A stretch of 64,000 bases of DNA from Paracoccus sp. N5 (GCF_000371965.1 NZ_AQUO01000001.1:2116001-2180000), one strand, 5' to 3'; shown: positions 41,573-50,709, numbered from the stretch's first letter. Translations and numbers: made by a program. Notes: generated by a model not told the origin, from the letters alone.

Positions 41573-42373
41573 ATGCGCGACGTGACGGGCGTCATGCGCT
41601 GGGACGGCTCGGGCTGGCGTCACGCCGCCCCGCCGCCCGCGCCGCAAGAGGTGCCGGTGGCGCTGGTCATCGACGGCATGAGCCAGGCGGTGCTGATGGC
41701 GACGCCGCGCGACCTGCGCGACTTTGCCCTGGGCTTCGCGCTGACCGAGGGGCTGATCGCCAGCCCGGCCGACGTGCAGGACTTCGAAGAGGCCGAGGTC
41801 GAGGCCGGCGGTTTCCCCGCCCGCGAGGCGCGGCTGTGGCTGCGCCCCGGCCTGGCGGCGGGTCTGGCCGAGCGCCGGCGCAGCATGGTCGGGCCGGTCG
41901 GCTGCGGGCTGTGCGGCGTCGACAGCATTGCCGCGGCGCTGCCCAAGGTGGTGCCGGTCGCCTCGGCCTGGCGCATGCCGCCGCAGGACGTGGCCCGCGC
42001 CATGGCGGCGCTGGATGCGGGGCAGCTCCTGCGCCGCGACACTCCGGCGATCCACGGCGCCGCCTTCTGGGACGGCCGCACCGCCCTGGTGCGCGAGGAT
42101 GTCGGCCGGCACAATGCGCTGGACAAGCTGGCCGGCGCGCTGGCGCGGGCCGGCGCCGATGTCGGGCAGGGCGCCATCGTCATGTCCTCGCGCCTGTCGG
42201 TCGACCTGGTGCAGAAGGCCGCGCGGCTGGGCGCCCCGGTGCTGATCGGCGCCTCCGCCCCGACCGGGCTGGCGCTGGACTGGGCCGCACGGGCCGGCAT
42301 CACCCTGATCGCCCGCGCCCGCGGCGCGAGCTTCGACCTTTACACCCATCCCGACCGCATTGCCGGAGCCTGA
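41573..42373 (+). CDS. fdhD: Formate dehydrogenase accessory sulfurtransferase FdhD
   Basis: A 266-residue sulfur carrier that sulfurates the molybdenum cofactor of FdsA (called FdsC in some fds operons). Conserved segments are the N-terminal VALVIDGMSQAVLMATPRDL, FALGFALTEGLIASPADV, the Cys-x2-Cys GPVGCGLCGVDSI, and EDVGRHNALDKLAGALAR. It follows fdsA by one base. Operon context with the Mo enzyme confirms the assignment. Confidence 0.95.
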   Translation: MRDVTGVMRWDGSGWRHAAPPPAPQEVPVALVIDGMSQAVLMATPRDLRDFALGFALTEGLIASPADVQDFEEAEVEAGGFPAREARLWLRPGLAAGLAERRRSMVGPVGCGLCGVDSIAAALPKVVPVASAWRMPPQDVARAMAALDAGQLLRRDTPAIHGAAFWDGRTALVREDVGRHNALDKLAGALARAGADVGQGAIVMSSRLSVDLVQKAARLGAPVLIGASAPTGLALDWAARAGITLIARARGASFDLYTHPDRIAGA

Positions 42374-42376
42374 GCC

Positions 42377-42601
42377 TTGCACTACGACACGATGAAGCTG
42401 ATCCACATGGCCAAGCAGATGGCGGATTTCTTCCGCAACCAGCCTGGCCGCCCGCCGGCCGAGGCGGTCGCCGCCCATATCAACGACAACTGGTCGCCAC
42501 AGCTGCGCCAGGACTTCGTGGCGCTGATCAACCAGGGCGCCGAGGCCGACCCCATCGTCCGCGAGGCCGCGGCCTTCGTCCGAGTCAGCGCCGCGGCCTG
42601 A
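42377..42601 (+). CDS. fdsD: Formate dehydrogenase delta subunit
   Basis: A 74-residue FdsD protein needed for full activity of the complex; it has no cofactor motifs. Family features are MAKQMADFFRNQP and AAHINDNWSPQLRQDF. The TTG start is supported by a ggag eight bases upstream; the ATG at 42392 has no ribosome site. It closes the fds operon, and hyi-like starts 59 bases later with its own strong site. Confidence 0.88.
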   Translation: MHYDTMKLIHMAKQMADFFRNQPGRPPAEAVAAHINDNWSPQLRQDFVALINQGAEADPIVREAAAFVRVSAAA

Positions 42602-42660
42602 CCTTGCCGGCCCGCTGCGGCGCCTGTAAGCCCGCGGCAGGTTTCCCCAAGGAGCGCGAG

Positions 42661-43422
42661 ATGTCCGCAGACGTGCCTGACCGGAACGGCCTGGGCATGA
42701 CGCTCTTCGCCAATACCGGCTTTCTGTTCACCGACCTGCCCTTCGCGCAGCGCATCGAGGCTGCCGCCGCCGCCGGCTTCGACGGGGTCGAGTTCCACGA
42801 CGAATTGCAGCGCGAGGACGCGCCCGCCATCGCCGCGCTGTTGGCCCGGCTGGGGCTGCGCATGGGCGGGATCAACGCGCATATGGGCGAGACGGCCGGC
42901 CGTGCCGCGCTGCCGGGGCAAGAGGCCGGCTTCATGGCCGACCTCGCCGCCGCCCATGCCGCCGCCGCATGCGTCGGCGCGCCGGCGATTCATGTGCTGG
43001 CGGGCAAGGGCGCGACCGATGCCGCGACCTATCGCGCCAACCTGCGCCGGGCCATCGACGCGACCGACCGCCTGATCCTGATCGAGCCGCTCTGCCCGCA
43101 GGCGATGCCGGGCTATCACTTGTCGCGGCTTGGCGATGCGCTGGAACTGGCCGATTCTATCGGTCCGCGCCTGCGGGTGATGTTCGACTGGTTCCACGTC
43201 GCGACCGAGCTTGGCGCCCCCGCTGCGGCCAAGGCGCTGCTGCACCACAGGCCGCTGATCGGCCATGTCCAGGCCGCATCGGTCCCCGCCCGCGCCGAGC
43301 CGGCGCCCGAGATCCTGCGCCGGTTCCGCGATGCGGGCTGCACGACGGTCGGGCTGGAGTATCGCCCGACGCAGCCACCGGCGGCGCATCTGTCCTCGCT
43401 GCGCGCGGCCCTGGCCCGATAG
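42661..43422 (+). CDS. Hydroxypyruvate isomerase-like TIM-barrel protein
   Basis: A 253-residue Hyi/IolE-family isomerase, interconverting hydroxypyruvate and tartronate semialdehyde. Features are the opening LGMTLFANTGFLFTDLPFAQ, the metal-site region GFDGVEFHDELQRE, LILIEPLC and MFDWFHVATELGAP. An aaggagcgcgag ribosome site precedes the ATG. It is next to the formate dehydrogenase operon but may have its own promoter; the functional link to formate is inference. A sugar isomerase role on another substrate is possible. Confidence 0.85.
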   Translation: MSADVPDRNGLGMTLFANTGFLFTDLPFAQRIEAAAAAGFDGVEFHDELQREDAPAIAALLARLGLRMGGINAHMGETAGRAALPGQEAGFMADLAAAHAAAACVGAPAIHVLAGKGATDAATYRANLRRAIDATDRLILIEPLCPQAMPGYHLSRLGDALELADSIGPRLRVMFDWFHVATELGAPAAAKALLHHRPLIGHVQAASVPARAEPAPEILRRFRDAGCTTVGLEYRPTQPPAAHLSSLRAALAR

Positions 43423-43460
43423 GCCCCGGGGGGGCGGCGTGATGGGCCGCCGCGCCGGTC

Positions 43461-43484
43461 CTCGGATATTTGGGCGTGAAAACT
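43461..43484 (+). repeat. Degenerate copy of the intergenic repeat
   Basis: ctcggatatttgggcgtgaa continues to aact. It keeps the ggatatttgg part of the core but not the acaacgaaga tail. It lies after the hyi-like stop in the 225-base gap 43423-43647, whose remaining bases hold only the terminator described next. Confidence 0.55.
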
Positions 43485-43602
43485 CGGACCTGTCCTGTGC
43501 CACGGTGAGTCGCGGCCTTCCCAGCCCCCGGGTTCGCCAGCGGCACACATTTGCGGGATTGGGTCCAATGCAAGCCTTGGCTCCAGGACCTGCCCGACGA
43601 AA

Positions 43603-43626
43603 ACAGGCGCGGTTTCCCGCGCCTGT
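43603..43626 (-). terminator. Terminator of the OmpA-family gene
   Basis: acaggcgcgg (43603-43612), loop tttc, ccgcgcctgt (43617-43626). On the minus strand the stem is followed by tttt, and it lies 22 bases after the stop of the OmpA-family gene. Confidence 0.85.
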
Positions 43627-43647
43627 CGCCAGCTTCGACCATAGGCC

Positions 43648-45819
43648 TCAGTTCTGCTCCATCAGATCAGTGATCCGGCGCACGGCCACGCGGCGGTTGT
43701 CGCGCTCGGGCCCGTCGCTGGGCACCAGCAGGAACTGCTCGCCATAGCCCTGGACCACCATGTTCTCGGGCGGCACCTGGAAATATTCCGTCAGCGCCAG
43801 CGCCACCGATTCCGCGCGCCGGTCCGACAGGGCCAAGTTGGCGGCATCCGAGCCGACGGCATCGGTATAGCCCTCGATCATATAGATCTCGGCCGGGTTC
43901 TGGTCGACGCTGTCGCGGATCACCTTACCCAGCGTGGCGAGCTGCTGCGCCTGGTCGGGCGTGATCGCCGAGGAGCCGGTCTCGAAGGTGATCTCGGGCA
44001 CGTTCACGGGGGCGACCAGCGCCCGCACCTCGGGGATGTCGCGAATCTGGCCCAAGGTGAAGCGGCGGTCGACGCTGGCCTCGCGGCGCAGGGCCTCGCG
44101 CAGCGCGGCTTCGTCCAGCGGGCCGCGGCTGACCTCGACCGGCGGCGGCGCCGGCAGGGTCGAGATCCGCACCGGTTCCGCCGCGGTATCGTCGATCAGC
44201 CGGGTCTCGCTGCCATCGGCGCGAACCAGCGTGCGGCGCAGGATGTTCATGTTCGCGTCGCGGATGGTGACGACGCGGCTGCCGTCCTCGCGCAGCACCG
44301 TGGTCCGGGTCGAACCGTCGTCGAAGGTTTCGGTCCGCACGTTCGACCCGGGCTGGTAGAGCAGCGCATTGTCGTCCTTGATGACCTGCTGGCTGCCGTC
44401 GGGCAGGGTCACCACGACGCGGTCGCCGGTGTTCAGCGCCACCTGGCGGTCGTTCGACAGCATCTTGCCGACCGCGAAGCCGGCGGCGCCCGCCAGCAGC
44501 AGCTTGCCGATGTCCTTGAGGTTGTCATCGTCGTCATCGTCGTCGCTGCGGGCCTCGCGGCGCTGTTCCTCGCGCTGCTGGTCGCCGTTCAGGCCCTGGA
44601 TGATCGCGTTCTCGAAATCCTGGTCCGAGCGGCGGGCGTTCTGCTCGGTGATCTGCACCTCGTCCACCTGACCCTGCTGCTGCTGCTCCTGCGCACCGGC
44701 GGCGAGCGCCGTGGCGGCGACCGGCGGCGGGTTCTCGGCGGCGCGCTTGGCGACCTCGTTCGGGGTCACCCGGGCTTCGGGCGCCTGGACCTCGCCGGGT
44801 TGCGGCTGGCCGGGCTGGCCCTGCTGCTGGCCCTGTTGCTGGCCGCGCGGCTGGCTATCCTGCTGCTGCTCTTGCAGGCGCCGGGCAAGTTCGGCCGCGC
44901 CGGGGGCTGCGGTCGTATCCTGGCCGGCCTGCTGCGGATCGTCCTGGCGCTGCTGGTCACCGGCCTGCTTCTGGCGCTGCTGATCGTCGCCGGCCTGCTG
45001 CTGGTCATCCTGGCTGCGCTGCTGCTCGCCGCCGACCTGCTGACGGCGCGGTTCGGGCTTTTGCGCGGCCTCGCCGGGCTGAGGCTGGCCGGGGGCGGGC
45101 TGATCCTGGTCGCGCGCTTCCAGCCGTTCTTTCAACGCCTCGGCGTCAGGCATGTCCTCGGGCTCGGCCGGCGGTTGCTGGGCCTGGACCGAAGGCTGGT
45201 CGCGGCGCGGCTCGTCGGGTTTGGGGTCGGGGGCGGGATCGGCGGTGGTCACGGATTTGGCGCTGTCCGGCTTGGCCCCGGGTTGCTTTTGGGCGTCTTC
45301 GCGCAATTGCTCGGCGCGGTCGGCGGCCTGGTCGGCATCGGCAGGCTTGGCCCGAGGCGTCTCGGCCTCGACCACCGGCGGCTTGGGGACGGGATCCTGC
45401 GCCTGCGTCACGGCGGGCTTGTCCTGCGGGGCCGGAGCCGGTTCGGCGGCCTGCTGCTGCCTGGGCTGCGGCGCGTCCTGGCCTGCGGCGGGCCTTTCGG
45501 GCTCCGGCTGTTCCTGCCGGGGCTGGACCTGCCGGCGCGGTTCCTGCTGTTCCTCGGCCTGGGCGGGCTTTTGCTCCTGCGGCGGCTCCTGCCGCTCGGC
45601 GCGGGGCTTTTGCTGGGGCTGCTGCTTTTGCTGCTGGGCTTCTTGCTGCTGTTGTTCGGGCTGTTGCGCCTGGCCTTCCTCGGCCTGCTTTTTCTTCTGC
45701 TTGGGCAGGATCTGTTGCTGGCCGTCCGGCGCCTGCTGGTCCTGGGCCAGGGCAAGCTGCGGGGTGATGATGGACAGGCAAGCCACAAGCGCGGTTGTGG
45801 TCTTGAAGATGCGGCGCAT
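43648..45819 (-). CDS. OmpA-family protein with long Q/P/E-rich segment
   Basis: A 723-residue secreted protein. The signal peptide is RRIFKTTTALVACLSIITPQ then LALAQ. Residues about 27-380 are low-complexity, dominated by Q, P, E, A, D and K (EEQQEPRRQVQPRQEQPEPE). A run of seven Asp precedes a hydrophobic helix GKLLLAGAAGFAVGKML near 440, then repeated DGS-containing beta segments (DGSQQVI, DGSTRTTVLREDGSRVVTI). The C-terminal ~110 residues are an OmpA-like peptidoglycan-binding domain (YMIEGYTDAVGSDAANLALS, RRVAVRRI). ATG 45819 has ggaaggg upstream. It probably spans the periplasm; the low-complexity region is highly disordered by composition. Confidence 0.85.
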   Translation of the reverse strand: MRRIFKTTTALVACLSIITPQLALAQDQQAPDGQQQILPKQKKKQAEEGQAQQPEQQQQEAQQQKQQPQQKPRAERQEPPQEQKPAQAEEQQEPRRQVQPRQEQPEPERPAAGQDAPQPRQQQAAEPAPAPQDKPAVTQAQDPVPKPPVVEAETPRAKPADADQAADRAEQLREDAQKQPGAKPDSAKSVTTADPAPDPKPDEPRRDQPSVQAQQPPAEPEDMPDAEALKERLEARDQDQPAPGQPQPGEAAQKPEPRRQQVGGEQQRSQDDQQQAGDDQQRQKQAGDQQRQDDPQQAGQDTTAAPGAAELARRLQEQQQDSQPRGQQQGQQQGQPGQPQPGEVQAPEARVTPNEVAKRAAENPPPVAATALAAGAQEQQQQGQVDEVQITEQNARRSDQDFENAIIQGLNGDQQREEQRREARSDDDDDDDNLKDIGKLLLAGAAGFAVGKMLSNDRQVALNTGDRVVVTLPDGSQQVIKDDNALLYQPGSNVRTETFDDGSTRTTVLREDGSRVVTIRDANMNILRRTLVRADGSETRLIDDTAAEPVRISTLPAPPPVEVSRGPLDEAALREALRREASVDRRFTLGQIRDIPEVRALVAPVNVPEITFETGSSAITPDQAQQLATLGKVIRDSVDQNPAEIYMIEGYTDAVGSDAANLALSDRRAESVALALTEYFQVPPENMVVQGYGEQFLLVPSDGPERDNRRVAVRRITDLMEQN

Positions 45820-45950
45820 GTCGGTCCCTTCCGAATGTCGCGTGATGATCGGAAAAACCCCGGTGAAATGCCGAGGTTCCCCCACAAGCACGTGATCGGA
45901 GGCAGCCCGCATCGGCCGGCGGATTGCCGCCGTCCAGACGCCGGCCGGAC

Positions 45951-47207
45951 CTAACCGAGCAGGGCCAGCCGGCCGCCGGACATGCGCTGCACGCGCCCGG
46001 CCAGTTCCAGCGCCAGGATTGCCGGGGCGATGACCGCTGCCGGCACGCCCAGGTCGCGGATCAGCAGGTTTTCCTCGGTCGGGCTCGGGCCGAGCTTGGC
46101 CAGGATCCGTGCCTCGAGATTGACCGGGCCGCCCTGCGCCTGCGGGATCTCTGGCGCGGGCCGGCGGCGCAGCCCGTGGCCCATTTCGGCCAGGCGGCGC
46201 GCCACGGCAGCCGGTTGCAGGGTCCGGGCCATGCCGGGGCGGGCGGGTTCGGCCGCCGGGGCCGCCGGTTGCGGCAGCCGGGCGGGCGCGGCTGCCTCGA
46301 CCGGGGCGCCGTTCGATTGCAGGGCCGCCAGCACATCGGCCGAATTGCGCACCAGCGTCGCGCCGTCGCGGATCAGGCTGTTGCAGCCGCTGGCGCGGGC
46401 GTCCATCGGGTGACCGGGCACCGCCATCACCTCGCGCCCCTGGTCCAGCGCGCAGCGCGCGGTGATCAGGCTGCCCGAGCGATGCGCCGCCTCGACCACC
46501 ACCACGGCGCGCGACAGGCCCGAGATGATGCGGTTGCGGGCCGGGAAATGCCGCGCCACCGGCTCGACCCCCGGGGGCTGCTCGGTCATCAAGAGGCCGG
46601 TGTCGCAGATCGATTCGGCCAGGGCGGCGTTTTCCGCCGGATAGATCATGTCGATGCCGCCGGCCATCACGGCGATGGTGCCGCCATGCAGCGACGCCTC
46701 ATGCGCGACGGTGTCGATGCCGCGCGCCAGGCCCGCGACCACCGCAACGCCGGCCTGCGACAGACCCAGTGCCATGCCGCGCGCCATGCGCAACCCCAGG
46801 GAGGATGCGTTTCGGGCCCCGATCACCGCCACCGGCAGACGCTCCAGCACCGAGAGATTGCCGCGCAGCCACAGCGCCGCCGGTGCCTCGGGCACCTCGC
46901 GCAGCAGAGCGGGATAGGCGGGGTCGTCCCAGGTGAGCAGCCGGGCGCCGGCGCGGCGGCCAGCCTCGAGCTCGGCATGGACCACGGCCAGCGGGCAGGG
47001 GGCGTAATCCGCGATCCCGGCGGCGCGGGCGATCTCGGGCAGGGCGGCCAGCGCCGCCTCGGCGCTGCCATGTTCGGCGAGCAGCCGGTGGAATGTCGCC
47101 GGTCCGACCCGGCGCGAGCGGATGAGCCGCAGGCAGGCGATCCCGTCCCCCATCGGTGTGAGTGAGCTGTGGTGGGGTTCGAAAGGAAGCGGTCTTGCCA
47201 TCATCAT
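45951..47207 (-). CDS. dprA: DNA-processing protein DprA/Smf
   Basis: Protects incoming single-stranded DNA and loads RecA. The Rossmann-like core has VAVIGARNASSLGLRMARGM, VVAGLARGIDTVAHEASLHG, GGIDMIYPAENAALAE and ARNRIISGLSRAVVVVEA; a C-terminal winged-helix follows a proline/alanine-rich linker (about 330-370). About 418 residues with the start at 47207; ATGs at 47204, 47201 and 47237 are alternatives. In R. capsulatus, as I recall, DprA is needed by recipients to take up GTA DNA; a GTA cluster is in the same window. Confidence 0.93.
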   Translation of the reverse strand: MMMARPLPFEPHHSSLTPMGDGIACLRLIRSRRVGPATFHRLLAEHGSAEAALAALPEIARAAGIADYAPCPLAVVHAELEAGRRAGARLLTWDDPAYPALLREVPEAPAALWLRGNLSVLERLPVAVIGARNASSLGLRMARGMALGLSQAGVAVVAGLARGIDTVAHEASLHGGTIAVMAGGIDMIYPAENAALAESICDTGLLMTEQPPGVEPVARHFPARNRIISGLSRAVVVVEAAHRSGSLITARCALDQGREVMAVPGHPMDARASGCNSLIRDGATLVRNSADVLAALQSNGAPVEAAAPARLPQPAAPAAEPARPGMARTLQPAAVARRLAEMGHGLRRRPAPEIPQAQGGPVNLEARILAKLGPSPTEENLLIRDLGVPAAVIAPAILALELAGRVQRMSGGRLALLG

Positions 47208-47305
47208 TGCCTTTGCCTCATCCGCGGGACGAGTCATGCCATGGCAATGGTTAAGAATGCGTTAGCCGCGAAAAGATTCCGCCAACCCCTTGGATTTGCC
47301 GGAAA

Positions 47306-48727
47306 TCAGGCCGCCGAGCCGCCGATGGTCAGCCCGCCGATGCGCAATGTGGGCAGGCCCACGCCGACCGGAACCCATTGTCCCTGCTTGCCGCAATTGC
47401 CGATTCCGGGGTCCAGGGACAGGTCACTGCCGATGGCGCGAATCTGTTGCAGCGCCGTCGCGCCGTCGCCGATCAGCGTCGCGCCCCGGATCGGGTCGCC
47501 GACCTGGCCATTCTTCACGCGATAGGCCTCGGTGCAGGAAAACACGAACTTGCCGTTGGTGATGTCCACCTGGCCGCCGCCGAAACCCACGGCATAGATG
47601 CCATCCTCGAGCCCGGCGAGGATCGAGGCCGGATCCTCGGACCCCGCCAGCATGAAGGTATTGGTCATGCGCGGCATCGGCGCATGGGCATAGCTCTGCC
47701 GGCGGCCGTTGCCGGTCGGCGCGACCCCCATCAGCCGGGCGTTCTGGCGGTCCTGCATATAGCCCGTCAGCACGCCGTCCTCGATCAGCACGTTGCGGCC
47801 CGGCGCCGTGCCCTCGTCATCGACCGAGATCGAGCCGCGCCGGTCCGGGATGGTGCCGTCGTCGACCACGGTCACGCCGGGCGCGGCCACGCGGCTGCCC
47901 AGCAGCCCGGCAAAGGCGGAATGGCCCTTGCGGTTGAAATCGCCTTCCAGCCCGTGACCCACGGCCTCGTGCAGCAGAATCCCCGGCCAGCCCGGGCCCA
48001 GAACCACGTCCATGACGCCGGCAGGGGCGGGGACCGAGCGCAGGTTGACCAGCGCGATGCGCAGCGCCTCGCGCACCTGGGCCTGCCAGTGTTCGGGGGC
48101 GATCAGCCCGTCCAGCGCCACGCGGCCGCCGCCGCCGGCATTGCCCGATTCGCGGCGGCTGTTCGATTCCACGATGACCGAGACGTTGATGCGCGCCATC
48201 GGCCGGATGTCGGTCGAAAGCCCGCCCTCGGGGCGCAGGATCGCCACCTCCTGCACCGAGGTCGAGATGCTGGCCGAGACCTGCACCACCCGCGGGTCGA
48301 GGTCGCGGGCAAAGGCGTCGATTTCCCGCAGCAGCGCGACGCGGGCGGCGAAGGGCACCGATTCCGCCGGGTCGATCGCGGCGTAAAGCGGGCGGATCTC
48401 GGCCAGGGGCGGCAGGGCCAGCGTGCCGCCGCCGTCGCCCACGGCCAGCCGCACGGTCTCCGCCGCCTTGCGCAAGGCTGTTTCGTCGATCTCGGTGGAA
48501 TGGGCATAGCCGGTCACGTCGCCGCGCACCGCGCGCAGGCCGAAGCCCTGCTCGGCGTCATAGCTTGCCGTGCGCAGCCGGCCGTCGTCGAAGACCAGCG
48601 CCTCCGAGCGGGAGCGTTCCAGATACAGCTCGCCATCATCCGCCCCTGCAAGCGCCGATTGCAGGACACGCAGCGCGCGATCCTGGTCGAGATGGGTTTC
48701 AAACGGGGAAAAGGCTGTGTCCGGCAT
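47306..48727 (-). CDS. tldD: Metalloprotease TldD
   Basis: Zinc protease that, with TldE/PmbA, removes leader peptides and degrades unfolded peptides; 473 residues. The metal-binding motif is HEAVGHGLEGDFNRKG (HExxxH). Other features are ERSRSEALVFDDGRLRTAS at the N-terminus and VFSCTEAYRVKNGQVGDPIR near the C-terminus. It is divergent from the cytochrome oxidase operon. No partner tldE is in this window. Confidence 0.95.
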   Translation of the reverse strand: MPDTAFSPFETHLDQDRALRVLQSALAGADDGELYLERSRSEALVFDDGRLRTASYDAEQGFGLRAVRGDVTGYAHSTEIDETALRKAAETVRLAVGDGGGTLALPPLAEIRPLYAAIDPAESVPFAARVALLREIDAFARDLDPRVVQVSASISTSVQEVAILRPEGGLSTDIRPMARINVSVIVESNSRRESGNAGGGGRVALDGLIAPEHWQAQVREALRIALVNLRSVPAPAGVMDVVLGPGWPGILLHEAVGHGLEGDFNRKGHSAFAGLLGSRVAAPGVTVVDDGTIPDRRGSISVDDEGTAPGRNVLIEDGVLTGYMQDRQNARLMGVAPTGNGRRQSYAHAPMPRMTNTFMLAGSEDPASILAGLEDGIYAVGFGGGQVDITNGKFVFSCTEAYRVKNGQVGDPIRGATLIGDGATALQQIRAIGSDLSLDPGIGNCGKQGQWVPVGVGLPTLRIGGLTIGGSAA

Positions 48728-48833
48728 GTCATCGCTCCTGACCTGGAAGCCTCGACTAGGGGTTTTTTGGTCGTAAGTCGATAGCTATGGCTTGCCCGTA
48801 GGGGTAAGATATGGTTCTGGTTCAGGACCGAAT

Positions 48834-48866
48834 GCCGGCAGCCCGAGGAGACAGGGCCCTGCCGGC
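48834..48866 (+). promoter_or_regulatory. Hairpin in the ctaC leader region
   Basis: gccggcag (48834-48841) pairs with ctgccggc (48859-48866), with inner ccc/ggg. It ends 26 bases before the ctaC ATG. The role is unknown; it could be a leader structure or a protein site. The rest of the 165-base divergent gap shows no clear promoter. Confidence 0.45.
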
Positions 48867-48892
48867 GGCATGATAGGCAACGGGATGGGAAG

Positions 48893-49786
48893 ATGGCAAT
48901 TGCGACGATGCGCCGCGGGGTAATGGCGGCTACGGGTCTTGGTTTTGCTGGGCTGACGGCCGTGCCGGCGCTGGCGCAGGACGTGCTGGGCGACCTGCCC
49001 GTGATCGGCAAGCCGCACAATGGCGGCATGGGCTTCCAGCCCGCGTCGAGCCCGCTGGCGCATGACCAGCAGTGGCTGGATCATTTCGTGCTCTATATCA
49101 TCACGGCGGTGACGATCTTCGTCTGCCTGCTGCTGCTGGTCTGCATCGTCCGCTTCAACCGCCGCGTGAACCCCGTCCCGGCGCGCTTTACCCACAACAC
49201 CCCGGTCGAGGTGGTCTGGACGCTGGTGCCGGTGCTGATCCTGGTTTCCATCGGCGCCTTCTCGCTGCCGGCGCTGTTCCGCAGCCAGGAAATGCCGAAC
49301 GATCCGGACCTGGTGATCAAGGCCATCGGCCACCAGTGGTACTGGTCCTATGAATATCCGAACGATGCCATCGCCTTCGACGCGCTGCTGCTGGAGAAGG
49401 ACGCCCTGGCCGACGCCGGCTACAGCGAGGACGAATACCTGCTGGCCACCGACAACCCGGTCGTGGTGCCGATCGGCAAGAAGGTGCTGGTGCAGGTCAC
49501 CGCGACCGACGTGATCCACAGCTGGACCGTGCCGGCCTTTGCCGTGAAACAGGACGCCGTGCCGGGCCGCATCGCGCAGCTGTGGTTCGAGGTCGACAAG
49601 GAAGGCGTCTATTTCGGCCAGTGCTCGGAGCTTTGCGGCATCAACCACGCCTATATGCCCATCGTGGTCAAGGCCGTCAGCCAGGAGAAATACGACGCCT
49701 GGCTGGCCGGCGCGAAAGAGGAATTCGCCGCCGACGCCTCGGATTACCTGCCCGCCAGCCCGGTCAAGCTGGCCTCGGCCGAGTAA
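48893..49786 (+). CDS. ctaC: Cytochrome c oxidase (aa3) subunit II
   Basis: CuA-carrying subunit that takes electrons from cytochrome c; 297 residues with an N-terminal signal sequence (FAGLTAVPALAQ) and two membrane helices (HFVLYIITAVTIFVCLLLLV, VVWTLVPVLILVSIGAFSLP). CuA ligands are in YFGQCSELCGINHAYMP, with an aromatic electron-entry patch GHQWYWSYEYP. Very similar to remembered P. denitrificans CtaC, but not identical. It starts the oxidase operon; ctaD (subunit I) is not in the window, as in Paracoccus. Confidence 0.97.
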   Translation: MAIATMRRGVMAATGLGFAGLTAVPALAQDVLGDLPVIGKPHNGGMGFQPASSPLAHDQQWLDHFVLYIITAVTIFVCLLLLVCIVRFNRRVNPVPARFTHNTPVEVVWTLVPVLILVSIGAFSLPALFRSQEMPNDPDLVIKAIGHQWYWSYEYPNDAIAFDALLLEKDALADAGYSEDEYLLATDNPVVVPIGKKVLVQVTATDVIHSWTVPAFAVKQDAVPGRIAQLWFEVDKEGVYFGQCSELCGINHAYMPIVVKAVSQEKYDAWLAGAKEEFAADASDYLPASPVKLASAE

Positions 49787-49791
49787 GGGCC

Positions 49792-50709
49792 GTGACCGAC
49801 ATCAACGCATATGAGGGGCCCGCCGAGGCGGGCTTCGGCGATTACGTCGCGCTCCTGAAGCCGCGGGTCATGTCGCTGGTGGTGTTCACCGCCTTCGTCG
49901 GCCTGTGGATCGCGCCGCTGCCGGTGAACCCTTTCGTGGCCTTCTGCGCGGTGCTGTTCATCGCGCTGGGCGGCGGGGCCTCGGGCGCGCTGAATATGTG
50001 GTACGACGCCGATATCGACGCGGTGATGAAGCGCACGGCCGGCCGGCCGGTGCCCTCGGGGCGCGTCGCCTCGGGCGAGGCGCTGGGCCTCGGCATCGCG
50101 CTGTCCGGCCTGTCGGTGATGATGCTGGGCCTGGCGGCGAACTGGTTCGCGGCGGGTTTCCTGGCCTTCACCATCTTCTTCTATGCCGTGGTCTACACGA
50201 TCTGGCTGAAGCGCTCGACGCCGCAGAACATCGTTATCGGCGGCGCGGCCGGGGCCTTCCCGCCGATGATCGGCTGGGCCTGTGCCACCGGCGGCATCGG
50301 CATCGAATCGCTCTTGATGTTCGCGCTGATCTTCTTCTGGACGCCGCCGCATTTCTGGGCTTTGGCGCTGTTCATGAAGGACGACTATTCCAAGGCCGGC
50401 GTGCCGATGCTGACCGTGACGCATGGCCGCAAGGTCACGCGCCGGCACATCTTCATCTATACGCTGGTGCTGGCGCCCTTCGCGCTCTGGCTGGGCTTCA
50501 CCTCGGTCGGCGGGCCGCTGTATCTCGCGGTTTCGGCGGTGCTGAACGGGCTCTTCATCGCCGGCGGCTGGCAGATCCTGCGCCGGGACGAGGAACAGGC
50601 CCAGGCCGACGGCTACCGCGTCGAGAAGCGCTATTTCCGGCTGTCGCTCTATTACCTGTTCCTGCATTTCCTGGCGCTGCTGGTCCAGCACGGGATCGGA
50701 GGATGGTGA
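49792..50709 (+). CDS. ctaB: Protoheme IX farnesyltransferase (heme O synthase)
   Basis: Adds farnesyl to heme b, first step of heme A synthesis; 305 residues, membrane prenyltransferase. The prenyl-binding motif is NMWYDADIDAVMKRTAGRPV and the second conserved site is YTIWLKRSTPQNIVIGGAAG, then FFWTPPHFWALALF. GTG start six bases after ctaC. It overlaps the next small gene by one base. Confidence 0.95.
   Translation: MTDINAYEGPAEAGFGDYVALLKPRVMSLVVFTAFVGLWIAPLPVNPFVAFCAVLFIALGGGASGALNMWYDADIDAVMKRTAGRPVPSGRVASGEALGLGIALSGLSVMMLGLAANWFAAGFLAFTIFFYAVVYTIWLKRSTPQNIVIGGAAGAFPPMIGWACATGGIGIESLLMFALIFFWTPPHFWALALFMKDDYSKAGVPMLTVTHGRKVTRRHIFIYTLVLAPFALWLGFTSVGGPLYLAVSAVLNGLFIAGGWQILRRDEEQAQADGYRVEKRYFRLSLYYLFLHFLALLVQHGIGGW

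Noticed and set aside
38674..41595. 973-residue open frame on the minus strand
   Set aside because: It covers fdsA exactly, which has multiple iron-sulfur motifs; the minus frame has no motif.
44800..45954. 384-residue leucine/glycine-rich frame opposite the OmpA-family gene
   Set aside because: It is the antisense of the Q/P/E-rich repeats and reads as artificial low complexity without a signal peptide or ribosome site.
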